This document shows, in pieces, positions 43,781-52,745 of a DNA stretch of 56,920 nucleotides (the first letter of the stretch is position 1; the number at the start of each line of letters is the position of its first letter). The stretch is from contig NZ_FQUY01000019.1 in assembly GCF_900129195.1 (NCBI RefSeq), forward strand, positions 1 to 56,920, given 5' to 3'. The notes under the pieces were generated by a model. The model made no database searches, was not told the origin of the DNA, and worked only from the letters and a program-made list of their open reading frames with translations. This stretch comes from Desulforamulus putei DSM 12395. GTDB taxonomy: Bacteria > Bacillota > Desulfotomaculia > Desulfotomaculales > Desulfotomaculaceae. A program made the position numbers and the translations under genes.

Positions 43781-45265
43781 ATGCCCGGAACATGGTTTGG
43801 ACTGGAAATAGCAAAACGGGGCGTTATGTCCCACCGCACCGCCCTGGATGTCACCGGCCACAACATTGCCAACGCCAACACCGCCGGCTACTCCCGCCAG
43901 GAGGCGGTGTTAAAACCCACCGATCCCTGGACCCTGCCGGACCTGGCCACCAAAATGCTGCCGGGCCAGCTGGGCACCGGCGTCACGGTGGAAGAAGTGA
44001 GGCGCATCCGGGACTATTACCTGGATGTGCAGGCCCGGCAGTCCGGCAGTTACGAGGGCTACTGGGAGAAAAAACTGGATCTTGCCAAGCGTATGGAAAC
44101 GGTATTCCCGGAACCGGACGGCCGGGGCCTGCAGACGGTGCTGCTCAATTTCTTTAACGACTGGCAGGATGTGAACAACAACCCGGAGGACCCCGGGGTG
44201 AAAAAGGCAGTTATTGAATCGGCCGACGAGCTGGCTGGCATTTTCCGTCAAATGCACACCCAGCTCAGCACCATTGGCGAGGGTATCGCTGTCACCTCGG
44301 ACAGCGAATCCCCACCGGGCTATTACCAGGTGGTGGGTGGCATGATGAGCTATGAGGCGGATAAGATCAACCTGTTAACCAAAAGGATAGCGGATCTTTC
44401 CAATACCATCATTCGCTTAAGGCAAAACGGCGCCTCTCCCAACGACCTGCTGGACCAGCGGGACGCTTTGCTGGATGAACTGGCCAAGTTCGGCAACATT
44501 AAAACCGTCGTCAGCGACAGCGGGCAAATCCAAGTGAAATTCATTGATGACAGCGGCAGCTTTGACATTATCCGTATGAACGGCGGCCAGGTGGAGGCAG
44601 GCAAGGTAGCGGTTTTTAAGGATACCGCTGCTGACCCCCATTACCACCTGTTCCTGGACTTTGACGGCTCCTTTGATGCGGCCGATGCCAGGCTGGATTT
44701 AACTGCCAGGGCCGCCTACTCTCCGGCCCTGCCCGGCTCCGGCCAGGGCTCCCTGCTGGGGCTGGAATCCGCCCGGCTGGATAACCAAAAATTGTTAAAG
44801 GATTTGGACGATCTTGCTCTGACACTGGTGGCCCGGGTGAATGCTGCGGCTACCGACACGCCGCCCGGCTCCGGCATTGAATTTTTTGACTCAGCCACCA
44901 CCGGGGCCGCAGATATTAAAGTAAAGGCCGGCTCCACTGACATTATCGGACAAAACGCCATCCATGTGGCCCGCCTGCGCAGCACCCTCCTGACCATTGG
45001 CGATGTTACCAATACTACCTTTGAAAACTTTTACCAGGGTATTGTGGCCCAGGTGGGGGCCAGTGTGGATCACCATGCCAACATGCTGGAAAACCAGCAG
45101 GCCATCGGCGGGCAGATTGAAGCCCTGCGCCAGTCGGTGTCCGGTGTCTCGGTGGACGAAGAACTGACCCGCATGATGCAATTCCAGTACGGTTACCAGG
45201 CCTCCGCCCGTATGATCGCCTTACAGGATGAGATGCTGGACTATTTAATTAACCGCATTCGATAA
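43781..45265 (+). CDS. flgK: Flagellar hook-associated protein 1, FlgK
   Basis: FlgK joins hook and filament. In the 494-residue protein the N-terminal D0 motif is F-G-L-E-I-A-K-R-G near 6, with the rod-hook signature V-T-G-H-N-I-A-N-A-N-T-A-G-Y-S-R-Q near 25. The C-terminus has S-G-V-S-V-D-E-E-L-T-R-M-M-Q-F-Q-Y-G-Y-Q-A-S near 460, the pairing half of D0. AAAAGGTGG precedes the ATG. The middle is variable as usual. Confidence 0.96.
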   Translation: MPGTWFGLEIAKRGVMSHRTALDVTGHNIANANTAGYSRQEAVLKPTDPWTLPDLATKMLPGQLGTGVTVEEVRRIRDYYLDVQARQSGSYEGYWEKKLDLAKRMETVFPEPDGRGLQTVLLNFFNDWQDVNNNPEDPGVKKAVIESADELAGIFRQMHTQLSTIGEGIAVTSDSESPPGYYQVVGGMMSYEADKINLLTKRIADLSNTIIRLRQNGASPNDLLDQRDALLDELAKFGNIKTVVSDSGQIQVKFIDDSGSFDIIRMNGGQVEAGKVAVFKDTAADPHYHLFLDFDGSFDAADARLDLTARAAYSPALPGSGQGSLLGLESARLDNQKLLKDLDDLALTLVARVNAAATDTPPGSGIEFFDSATTGAADIKVKAGSTDIIGQNAIHVARLRSTLLTIGDVTNTTFENFYQGIVAQVGASVDHHANMLENQQAIGGQIEALRQSVSGVSVDEELTRMMQFQYGYQASARMIALQDEMLDYLINRIR

Positions 45266-45281
45266 AGGGGAGGTGCAGTAA

Positions 45282-46250
45282 ATGCTGCGAGTTTCCAATA
45301 CCCTGCTGGCCAATAACATGTGCCGTTATATTCAGAATAACCTGCAGCGGTCGGCCAAAACCCAGGAACACAGCGCCACCGGCAAAACCATCAACAGGCC
45401 TTCTGATAACCCGTCAGAAATCAGCCACCTGATGGCCATCAATGCCACCCTGATGGGCAATGAGCAGTACCTGCGCAACATCCAGGACGGCCTGGGTTAC
45501 TTAAACCAAAGCGACACCGCCCTAGACACCGTCGGCAAAACCCTGCAGGATGCCAAGGTTTTAGCCCTGCAGGGGGCCAATGATACCCTCACCCAAGAGG
45601 ACCGCCAGGCCATTGCCGAGCAAATCGACAAACAAATTGACGCACTGGTGGACCTGGCCAACAGCAGCTTGGGCGGCAAATACCTCTTTGCCGGCACCCA
45701 GAACGGCATGCCCCCCTTTATGCGCAAAGACGATAAAATATATTACCGCGGCAATACCGACCTGGTGCAGCGGGAAATCCTCTTTGGCAGCAGTTATGCA
45801 GTGGTGGCGCCCGGGGTGGAAGACGCCGGCTCAGCCAATAACGGCGTCTTTGGCAAGCTGACGGCCAACACCATTGAAGACCCGCCCGGTTCCGGCCAAA
45901 TCTGGACCGAGGTGAGCGGCGGCCCCCTGGACGTGCTGAAGAACCTGCGGGACCAACTAAGGGCCGGGGACACCGCCGGTATTAACGCCGCCCTAGGCCA
46001 GCTGGACACCGCCCACGACGAAATATTAACCCACCGGGTGGCGGTGGGCGCCCGCACCCGCCACCTGGAGGCAGTGCAGGAACAGCTGGCAGACCAGGAA
46101 ACTAAGCTGAAAGAAAGACTGGTGGACATTCAGGGGGCAGACATCGCCAAACTCACCATCGAAGCGGCGGAAAACCAGCTGGTGCACCAGGCCTCCCTGA
46201 TGACCGCCGCCAACCTGCTTAACGTCAGCCTGCTGCAGTATTTGAAGTAA
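45282..46250 (+). CDS. flgL: Flagellar hook-associated protein 3, FlgL
   Basis: This 322-residue junction protein has flagellin-like ends. The start is M-L-R-V-S-N-T-L-L-A-N-N, with T-G-K-T-I-N-R-P-S-D-N-P near 32. G-G-K-Y-L-F-A-G-T-Q is near 129, and the C-terminal helix (T-I-E-A-A-E-N-Q-L-V-H-Q-A-S-L) ends L-L-Q-Y-L-K. GGGGAGGTG precedes the ATG. In many Firmicutes fliW and csrA come next; here a FlaG-like gene does. Confidence 0.95.
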   Translation: MLRVSNTLLANNMCRYIQNNLQRSAKTQEHSATGKTINRPSDNPSEISHLMAINATLMGNEQYLRNIQDGLGYLNQSDTALDTVGKTLQDAKVLALQGANDTLTQEDRQAIAEQIDKQIDALVDLANSSLGGKYLFAGTQNGMPPFMRKDDKIYYRGNTDLVQREILFGSSYAVVAPGVEDAGSANNGVFGKLTANTIEDPPGSGQIWTEVSGGPLDVLKNLRDQLRAGDTAGINAALGQLDTAHDEILTHRVAVGARTRHLEAVQEQLADQETKLKERLVDIQGADIAKLTIEAAENQLVHQASLMTAANLLNVSLLQYLK

Positions 46251-46406
46251 CAGCAGATATTCCGGCCACACAGCCTAACCTGCCATGCCTGGACGGCATA
46301 ACAAACCCAAAATGCCGCAGGCTACCTTGTTTATGAGTTAGCCACCCAACCTCCTACCCCTGTTGCTTGCCGGCCCCGGCCGGCTGACCCAAGGAGGTGC
46401 TGCCTT

Positions 46407-46775
46407 ATGAAAATCGGCGCCGGCGGCCTGCAAAACCTGGCCGCCCAGGACCTTATCGCCCGCCAGGGCGACGCCGCCGGCAGGGTCAAGCCCCTGCCCG
46501 ACCCCGCCGTCCTGCAGGCCCGGGATATGGCCCAGAACCTGCTTCACCACGACCTCAACCGGGCGGTGGAACAGCTGAACCACCTGGCGTATTTATTAAA
46601 CCAGGCCCTGGAATTTGCAATAATCAAACAGGGCAAAGTGACCAGGGTAAGGGTGAAAGACAGGGCGAAGGGCCAGACCCGGGACCTAACCCCGGAGGAA
46701 GCGCTGGCCCTGCTGGTAAAAACCGATGAACCGGAGGAAAAAACAAAGGGGCGGTATTTGGACGATTATGCCTGA
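46407..46775 (+). CDS. FlaG-like small flagellar protein
   Basis: In this 122-residue protein, residues about 50-105 (N-R-A-V-E-Q-L-N-H-L-A-Y-L-L-N-Q-A-L-E-F, then V-T-R-V-R-V-K-D, then L-T-P-E-E-A-L-A-L-L) follow the FlaG pattern: helix, F, strand pair ending in D and a final E-E-x-L helix. The usual I-P-P-E is T-P-E. The N-terminal half is Ala/Leu/Gln-rich and unrelated to anything I know. AAGGAGGTG precedes the ATG. A role in filament length control is inferred from the weak resemblance and place before flagellin. Confidence 0.6.
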   Translation: MKIGAGGLQNLAAQDLIARQGDAAGRVKPLPDPAVLQARDMAQNLLHHDLNRAVEQLNHLAYLLNQALEFAIIKQGKVTRVRVKDRAKGQTRDLTPEEALALLVKTDEPEEKTKGRYLDDYA

Positions 46776-46864
46776 GGGCAATATTTTATCCGGGCATTAA
46801 AATTGCGTCCTAATTAACAAACATTGGCATAATGCTGCACAGATAAAATTTTTAGTTTTGTCCC

Positions 46865-46891
46865 TAAACTTTACTGCCGAACTACCGATAA
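46865..46891 (+). promoter_or_regulatory. Sigma-D promoter before flagellin
   Basis: TAAA at 46865-46868, 15 bases, then ACCGATAA at 46884-46891 is an almost ideal flagellar sigma promoter. It gives a leader of about 90 bases. Confidence 0.85.
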
Positions 46892-46942
46892 CAATAGCAG
46901 AAAGGGAATCCCGGCGGCCGACGGGGTATAACCTAAACCAAC

Positions 46943-46962
46943 TACCGCAAAGGACTGCGGTA
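46943..46962 (+). promoter_or_regulatory. GGA-loop hairpin in the flagellin leader, candidate CsrA site
   Basis: TACCGCA pairs with TGCGGTA, with loop AAGGAC presenting GGA, the core that CsrA recognises. A second GGA lies in the Shine-Dalgarno (AAGGAGG at 46976-46982). In Bacillus CsrA represses hag with just this layout. csrA and fliW are not in the window. Confidence 0.55.
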
Positions 46963-46989
46963 CATAAAAAATTCAAGGAGGAAATAAGG

Positions 46990-48189
46990 ATGAGAATTAA
47001 CCACAACATTGCAGCGCTGAACACCTATCGTTCACTGTCTACCAACAATGTTTTAACCCAGAAGTCTTTGGAGAAACTGTCTTCAGGTCTGCGTATCAAC
47101 CGTGCCGGTGATGATGCTGCGGGTTTGGCTATTTCTGAAAAAATGCGTGGTCAAATCCGGGGCTTAGACCAGGCATCTCGCAACGCCCAGGATACCATCT
47201 CTCTTATCCAAACTGCTGAAGGTGCATTAAATGAAACCCACTCTATTCTTCAGCGTATGCGCGAACTGGCTGTGCAATCCTCTAACGACACCAACACCGA
47301 TGCTGACCGTAAAGCTATTCAAGATGAGGTTAACCAGTTAGCAAACGAAATTGACCGCATCGCTAACACCACCGAGTTTAACACCAAAAAACTGTTAAAT
47401 GGCGATGTAGTGGGTGTTAATGCTGAGAAAAAAGGCACCTACAGCATACAGGCTAATAGCGCAGCTGCCTTAAGTGCTGCAACTGGCGCAGCAACTAATA
47501 TAGCCGACAAATGTATTGTTAATGGTGCTATTACCATTACCAGGTTAACCGAGGCTGCAGCTACGGTAGGTGCGTATGAGTTCAGAGATTCTCTTGGCAA
47601 TAAAATTGATGCTTCCAAAGTTACTGTTAGCACTACTAACGGTACATTTGATTTTGCTACAGGCATAATTGCCTCTGGTGCTGCCGTAAAATTTAAGGTT
47701 GATGATCTTACCAAGTTTAAATCCGGTGATAGCTTTACCATTATTTTGAATAAGCATGTTGCTGAATCCACTGATACCACTAAAGCTATCACTACACAGA
47801 TCGGCGCTAACTCCGGCCAAACCATGCAGATTGGTATTAATGATATGAGGGCAGAAGCGTTGGGGATTAAGGATAGTACCGGTAAGATTATTAATGTCAG
47901 CGACAAGTATGCTGCCAACGCTGCTGTATCCACTATCAACAACGCCATTGAAAAAGTTTCCACCGAGCGTTCCAAGTTGGGTGCTATCCAAAACCGCTTA
48001 GAGCACACCATCAACAACTTGGGCACCGCCAGTGAAAACCTGAGTGCTTCTGAGTCCCGTATCCGTGACGTAGATATGGCCAAGGAAATGATGGAGTTCA
48101 CCAAGATGAACATCCTTTCCCAGGCTGCCCAGGCTATGCTGGCGCAAGCTAACCAGCAACCCCAAGGCGTACTTCAGCTTTTACGTTAA
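46990..48189 (+). CDS. fliC: Flagellin
   Basis: This is the filament subunit, 399 residues. The conserved N-terminal D0/D1 has M-R-I-N-H-N-I-A-A-L-N-T-Y-R, then L-S-S-G-L-R-I-N-R-A-G-D-D-A-A-G-L-A-I-S near 30. The C-terminal D1/D0 has N-R-L-E-H-T-I-N-N-L near 335 and ends with N-Q-Q-P-Q-G-V-L-Q-L-L-R. The central part (about 140-310) is Ser/Thr/Ala-rich, long enough for surface exposure and sugar attachment. ATG 46990 follows AAGGAGG; longer frames start inside the promoter. It is transcribed alone from the sigma-D promoter to a strong terminator. Confidence 0.97.
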   Translation: MRINHNIAALNTYRSLSTNNVLTQKSLEKLSSGLRINRAGDDAAGLAISEKMRGQIRGLDQASRNAQDTISLIQTAEGALNETHSILQRMRELAVQSSNDTNTDADRKAIQDEVNQLANEIDRIANTTEFNTKKLLNGDVVGVNAEKKGTYSIQANSAAALSAATGAATNIADKCIVNGAITITRLTEAAATVGAYEFRDSLGNKIDASKVTVSTTNGTFDFATGIIASGAAVKFKVDDLTKFKSGDSFTIILNKHVAESTDTTKAITTQIGANSGQTMQIGINDMRAEALGIKDSTGKIINVSDKYAANAAVSTINNAIEKVSTERSKLGAIQNRLEHTINNLGTASENLSASESRIRDVDMAKEMMEFTKMNILSQAAQAMLAQANQQPQGVLQLLR

Positions 48190-48208
48190 CCTAAAACAAA
48201 ATATATTG

Positions 48209-48235
48209 GAGCCAGCCCAAAAGGCTGGCTCTTTT
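48209..48235 (+). terminator. Flagellin terminator
   Basis: GAGCCAGCC pairs with GGCTGGCTC around CAAAA, followed by TTTT. Confidence 0.88.
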
Positions 48236-48269
48236 AAAATAAAGACTTTTTTGTTACAGGGGAGCTAAC

Positions 48270-50102
48270 ATGGACAAAAAGATATTTAACCAAAATCTTC
48301 AGTGGCTAAAGAAGCATAACCATGCATTATTTCAAAAAATAAGAAAAACAAAACCTCTAAGCACATTATTAACTTTAAATAAACAAGGGCTTCCCAATCT
48401 GATAAAAAAATATAATGGCAAAGACTACCCAATTTATAGTGATTATAACATTGGCAGGCAATGCTCGCTCTGGTTGGATAATTTGCCAAAGGCCACTGGT
48501 AAACAAATTATAGTTATTTATGGAATGGGTTTGGGTTATGAATTGCTGGAACTGTTAAACAGTGAGGTTTTTTATTCTTTGCTTATTATCGAGCCAGATG
48601 AAGAGATATTTTACTATAATTTGCATTTTTTTGACCTTTCTTGTTTAGAGAAACATAATGTTTATTTTATTCAAGATAATCGTCCAGAGGAGATTTCTCG
48701 CTTTATTTCCGAGGTGATTAAGCAGCAAAAAAGTGTGAAGTTTTTCTTCTCCCCCCTGCCCGGTTATGACTACCTGTTCCGAGGACATATTGAGCAAATT
48801 CAGTTGGCAATAAAGGAAAAAATAAATGCTCTGTTGGTATCTATTAATACTGTTAGAAGTCATGATAAGCAGTGGGTTCAAAATTATATATTAAACTTAA
48901 AACAACTTTTTAATTGTGTACCTGTTGAAAGATTTGGCAGTATTTTTAATAATGTTCCTGCTGTTATGGTGGGAGCTGGCCCTTCCTTAGAAAATGACCT
49001 GCCAATTTTAAAGGAATTATATGATAAGGCATTAATAGTTCCGGTTGGCAGTGCTTTCTCTGTTTTAGAAAATAACGGGATTAAAGGGCATGCGGTTGGT
49101 GCCATTGATGGCAGTTTTGCAGAAGCCAGATTATTTGAAAAAAACGAATATAACCAGGACATAGCCTTGTTTTTTAGTTTTATGGTAAATTATAAAGTGT
49201 TACCCATGTTTAAAAGAGAAAAATTTTTCTTTGCGCTGCATAGTTTTGATCAATACGTATACAGCCAACTGGCTCAAGAATGCGTGAAAATTGCCTCCGG
49301 GGCCTCGGTGTCCATATCTGTGTTGGATTTACTAGCAAAAATGGGTTGTAACCCCATTATCTTGGTTGGTCAAGATTTATGCTACTCTAAGAATCAAACT
49401 TACGCCAAGGGGGCCACTTATTTTGAAGAAACCAGGCCGGAATTTTTAAAAGGAAAGGGTTACATAGAAACTAAAAATAAACATGGAGAACTGGTTTACA
49501 CCACCAGATCCATGCTAGCCATGAGGTCTGCCACCGAAGCATTAATTAAAATATATCCTGAAACAACTTTCATAAATTGTACCCAATATGGTTTACCCAT
49601 AGCAGGCGCTTATAATGCTTGCCTGGAAGATATTAAAAAAGAGAAATTAAACCGTTGTTATGAAATAAGTCAAAGATTTAGGCAAATCTATCAAAACCAT
49701 AAACATATTGTATTACCGGAGCAAGTCTTAAATATTATTAACCAGATAGAAGCACAGGCAACAAAAATAAAAGAATATTGCGCTAAGATTATAACAACCA
49801 TTGAAGAGGTATTTAATCACACCAAGGACAATAGGTTTAAGATAAAAAAATTAACTATTGTTAAACAGTTAGAGAAAAAGTTAGATCAACTTCTGTTTTA
49901 TAATCAGGTGATAAAGCAAGAAGTATCGCTATATAATTTTTTATTTAATAATCTTAGTGAACATGCTGCTCAATTACAGGAAATAGATTTACCTTTGGAA
50001 GCGAAGAAAAGATACTATTCTAAAATATATGAGCTTTGCTTAATAGTATTAAATGCTATACAATATGGCGACGCAGAATTGCAGTCTCTTAATAACATGT
50101 AA
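48270..50102 (+). CDS. Maf/DUF115 motility accessory factor, probable flagellin nonulosonate transferase
   Basis: Maf proteins move sialic-acid-like sugars (pseudaminic or legionaminic) from CMP-sugar to flagellin Ser/Thr. The 610-residue protein has the family's N-terminal part with I-V-I-Y-G-M-G-L-G-Y-E near 83. The DUF115 core has V-P-A-V-M-V-G-A-G-P-S-L-E-N-D near 229, H-A-V-G-A-I-D-G near 272, L-V-G-Q-D-L-C-Y near 364 and A-M-R-S-A-T-E near 408. The C-terminus is a long helical bundle (from about 460). The gene is distinctly AT-rich compared with flgKL. It directly follows flagellin and precedes the sugar genes. Confidence 0.9.
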   Translation: MDKKIFNQNLQWLKKHNHALFQKIRKTKPLSTLLTLNKQGLPNLIKKYNGKDYPIYSDYNIGRQCSLWLDNLPKATGKQIIVIYGMGLGYELLELLNSEVFYSLLIIEPDEEIFYYNLHFFDLSCLEKHNVYFIQDNRPEEISRFISEVIKQQKSVKFFFSPLPGYDYLFRGHIEQIQLAIKEKINALLVSINTVRSHDKQWVQNYILNLKQLFNCVPVERFGSIFNNVPAVMVGAGPSLENDLPILKELYDKALIVPVGSAFSVLENNGIKGHAVGAIDGSFAEARLFEKNEYNQDIALFFSFMVNYKVLPMFKREKFFFALHSFDQYVYSQLAQECVKIASGASVSISVLDLLAKMGCNPIILVGQDLCYSKNQTYAKGATYFEETRPEFLKGKGYIETKNKHGELVYTTRSMLAMRSATEALIKIYPETTFINCTQYGLPIAGAYNACLEDIKKEKLNRCYEISQRFRQIYQNHKHIVLPEQVLNIINQIEAQATKIKEYCAKIITTIEEVFNHTKDNRFKIKKLTIVKQLEKKLDQLLFYNQVIKQEVSLYNFLFNNLSEHAAQLQEIDLPLEAKKRYYSKIYELCLIVLNAIQYGDAELQSLNNM

Positions 50103-50114
50103 AGGATTGATGAT

Positions 50115-50402
50115 ATGTCAGCTAACAAGGGGTTAAATAATTGTTTGTGTTTAATTAAAGATTATTGCACCCTTGCTTGGCGTTATTTACTTACCGGGGA
50201 AGAAAAGAAAGCTATGGACCTGGTTTTAAAAATTATTGAAATGATTGAAGAAATTATGAATATACAAAGTGAAGATATTTCTGTCTATAATTTAAAAATA
50301 AAAATAGCTAATCTTCTTCCAAGATTATTAAAAGCTATGGAAGAAAAAAACGGTATAGTGCTTGCAGATATATTAGAGTATGAGTTAAAAAATATTATCT
50401 AA
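50115..50402 (+). CDS. 95-aa helical protein of unknown function between Maf and the sugar pathway
   Basis: Not assigned to a named family. It looks all-helical, with Y-C-T-L-A-W-R-Y-L-L-T-G-E-E-K-K-A-M-D near 17 and a conserved-looking end (L-L-K-A-M-E-E-K-N, then L-A-D-I-L-E-Y-E-L near 83-91). I recall a similar L-A-D-I-L-E-Y-E-L ending in other small proteins of Firmicute flagellar loci; that needs a search. The size and helical pattern would suit a FliS-like or Maf-partner role. AT-rich like the Maf gene and 12 bases behind it, so probably co-translated and transferred together. Confidence 0.75.
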   Translation: MSANKGLNNCLCLIKDYCTLAWRYLLTGEEKKAMDLVLKIIEMIEEIMNIQSEDISVYNLKIKIANLLPRLLKAMEEKNGIVLADILEYELKNII

Positions 50403-50465
50403 GTATAAGATAAATGCAAATGAATACCAGCATAGTCCTGAAAGTCGAAAATAGAGGTGTAAACT

Positions 50466-51473
50466 TTGATTAATAAAAAAATACTGGTAACAGGAGCCGA
50501 CGGTTTCATAGGTTCCCACTTAGTGGAAGAACTGGTGCGCCGGGGTCACCAGGTGAGGGCCTTTGTTTTATATAATTCTTTTAATTCCTGGGGATGGTTG
50601 GACGGAGTTCCGGTAGATATAAAAGATAATATTGAAATTTTTGCCGGTGATATCCGGGATCCGTACGGTGTTAAAAAGGCCTTACAGGGTTGCCAAGTTG
50701 TACTTCACCTGGCAGCCTTGATTGCCATCCCTTATTCCTACCATTCGCCGGACACCTATGTGGATACCAACATAAGAGGTACGCTCAATCTTTTGCAGGC
50801 CGCCCGGGAGGTGGGCGTGGAAAAGTTTATCCAAACTTCCACCAGCGAGGTTTACGGCACGGCCCGTTTTGTGCCCATTAATGAAGAGCATCCTTTGCAG
50901 GCTCAGTCCCCCTATGCGGCTACCAAAATAGCTGCGGATCAGCTGGCTTTATCTTTTTACCTATCTTTTGGTCTGCCCGTAACCGTTGTGCGCCCTTTCA
51001 ACACCTATGGCCCTCGTCAATCTGCCCGGGCCGTCATTCCCACTATTATTACACAGCTGGCAGGCGGGCAGCGGCGGCTGAAACTGGGTGCTTTACACCC
51101 CACGCGGGATTTTAATTACATTAAAGATACAGTAAACGGTTTTATCGCCACCCTGACAGCCGAAAACTGCGCTGGTGAAGTGATTAATATCGGTAGCGGT
51201 TATGAAATATCTATTGGTGATACGGCCCGGCTGATTGCTGAGTTGATGGGGGTGGACGATCTTGAAATCGTTACCGATGAAATTCGTTTGCGCCCAGCCG
51301 CCAGCGAAGTGGAGCGCTTGTGCGCCGACAACGGTAAAGCCTGCCGTTTGCTGGACTGGCAGCCCCGGTATGCCGGGCGGGAGGGACTGGCTAGGGGCCT
51401 TGGGGAAACCATTTGCTGGTTTACCAACCCGGCCAACTTGTCCCGCTACAAGGCGGAATTGTATAATATTTAA
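50466..51473 (+). CDS. legB: Nucleotide-sugar 4,6-dehydratase, LegB type
   Basis: This 335-residue SDR enzyme has the NAD site G-A-D-G-F-I-G near 11-17, the catalytic T near 127 (T-S-T-S-E-V-Y-G) and Y-A-A-T-K near 152. R-P-F-N-T-Y-G-P-R-Q is near 179. In the legionaminic acid route LegB makes the 4-keto-6-deoxy sugar from (GDP- or UDP-) GlcNAc. It starts with TTG 50466 behind AGAGGTG. It begins the run of sugar genes (legB-legC-legG-legI-legH-ptmE). A generic dTDP-glucose dehydratase is excluded by its neighbours rather than by sequence alone. Confidence 0.88.
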   Translation: MINKKILVTGADGFIGSHLVEELVRRGHQVRAFVLYNSFNSWGWLDGVPVDIKDNIEIFAGDIRDPYGVKKALQGCQVVLHLAALIAIPYSYHSPDTYVDTNIRGTLNLLQAAREVGVEKFIQTSTSEVYGTARFVPINEEHPLQAQSPYAATKIAADQLALSFYLSFGLPVTVVRPFNTYGPRQSARAVIPTIITQLAGGQRRLKLGALHPTRDFNYIKDTVNGFIATLTAENCAGEVINIGSGYEISIGDTARLIAELMGVDDLEIVTDEIRLRPAASEVERLCADNGKACRLLDWQPRYAGREGLARGLGETICWFTNPANLSRYKAELYNI

Positions 51474-51487
51474 AGGTCTGGTGGAGT

Positions 51488-52651
51488 ATGGACAGCAATA
51501 GCTTGGTGGAACAAATAATAAACGCCATCAAATCGGTTTTACCTGCGGCAGAACAGATAGCCCTGCACGAACCTTGCTTTGTCGGCAACGAATGGGCCTA
51601 TGTAAAGGACTGCCTGGACAGCGGCTGGGTTTCCTCGGTTGGCGGTTATGTTACGCGCTTTGAACAAATGCTTGCCGAGTACACCGGCGCCGGCTATGCA
51701 GTAGTCACTGTTAATGGCACGGCCGCCCTGCACATCTGCCTTCAGCTGGCCGGTGTACAACCGGGCGATGAAGTGCTTATGCCTGCCCTCACCTTTGTTG
51801 CCACGGCCAATGCCGTGTGTTACTGTGGTGCCCAGCCCCACTTTGTGGACAACGCTCCCGACACCCTGGGGGTGGATCCGGTAAAACTGGGCGACTACCT
51901 GCAGGAGATTGCCCAACTGAAAGATAGCTGCTGTTACAACCGCCTGACCGGGCGGCGTATAGCCGTTCTTTTGCCCGTGCATACCTTTGGCCATCCGGTG
52001 GATCTGGACCCTTTACAGGAGCTGTGCCAACACTACCATCTGGTGCTGGTGGAAGATGCTGCCGAAGCCCTTGGTTCGCTGTACAAAGGCCGCCATGTGG
52101 GTACCTTTGGTCTTTTGTCCGCTTTGAGTTTCAACGGCAATAAAATCATCACTACTGGTGGAGGTGGTGCCATACTGACCAATGATCCTGAACTGGCCCG
52201 TTTGGCCAAGCATCTCACTACTACGGCCAAGTTACCCCATGCCTGGAAATTTTACCATGACAGGCTGGGCTATAACTACCGCCTGCCCAACATTAACGCA
52301 GCATTAGGCTGTGCTCAACTAGAAAAACTGCCCGAGTTTTTGGCTAAGAAACGAGCCTTGGCGGAAAAATACCAGGCTGCCTTGGCCGGCGTGCCGGGAG
52401 TCAGCTTTTTCACCGAACCACCCTTTGCCCGCAGCAACTACTGGCTGAATGCCCTGCTTTTGGACGAAGAATGGGCCAGTTTGCGCGATACCCTGTTGGC
52501 TGAGACCCACCGGCTGGGCATACAGACACGCCCGGTATGGCGGCTAATGCCGGAGTTGCCCATGTATGAGGGGTGTCCTCAGAGGCAATTAATTGTGGCC
52601 AAAAGTTTGCAGCGCCGGATAATTAATTTACCTTCCAGTTCTCATCTGTAA
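51488..52651 (+). CDS. legC: PLP-dependent aminotransferase, LegC type
   Basis: LegC puts the 4-amino group on the keto-sugar from LegB. This 387-residue DegT/DnrJ/EryC1 enzyme has V-N-G-T-A-A-L-H near 76 (PLP phosphate), V-E-D-A-A-E-A-L near 190 (PLP aspartate) and S-F-N-G-N-K-I-I-T-T-G-G-G-G near 215, where K is the Schiff base. GGTCTGGTGGAG precedes the ATG. The extra N-terminal 25 residues and C-Y-N-R-L loop are those of the legionaminate-type subfamily. Confidence 0.9.
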   Translation: MDSNSLVEQIINAIKSVLPAAEQIALHEPCFVGNEWAYVKDCLDSGWVSSVGGYVTRFEQMLAEYTGAGYAVVTVNGTAALHICLQLAGVQPGDEVLMPALTFVATANAVCYCGAQPHFVDNAPDTLGVDPVKLGDYLQEIAQLKDSCCYNRLTGRRIAVLLPVHTFGHPVDLDPLQELCQHYHLVLVEDAAEALGSLYKGRHVGTFGLLSALSFNGNKIITTGGGGAILTNDPELARLAKHLTTTAKLPHAWKFYHDRLGYNYRLPNINAALGCAQLEKLPEFLAKKRALAEKYQAALAGVPGVSFFTEPPFARSNYWLNALLLDEEWASLRDTLLAETHRLGIQTRPVWRLMPELPMYEGCPQRQLIVAKSLQRRIINLPSSSHL

Positions 52652-52745
52652 TGAAGCATTTTTACTATATACCTTGCAATTACTAGTTTATTGTCCACAA
52701 CAAAATATTGGCAAAGAAAAACCAACAACAACAAGCGGTGATAAA

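Noticed and set aside
46326-46406. GC-rich GCCGGCC repeats before the FlaG-like gene as a terminator of flgL
   Set aside because: The short self-complementary runs have no T-run and could equally be part of the leader; not supported.
47439-48113. Long minus-strand frame opposite flagellin (224 codons)
   Set aside because: Flagellin on the other strand has full family motifs, promoter and terminator; the antisense frame has none.
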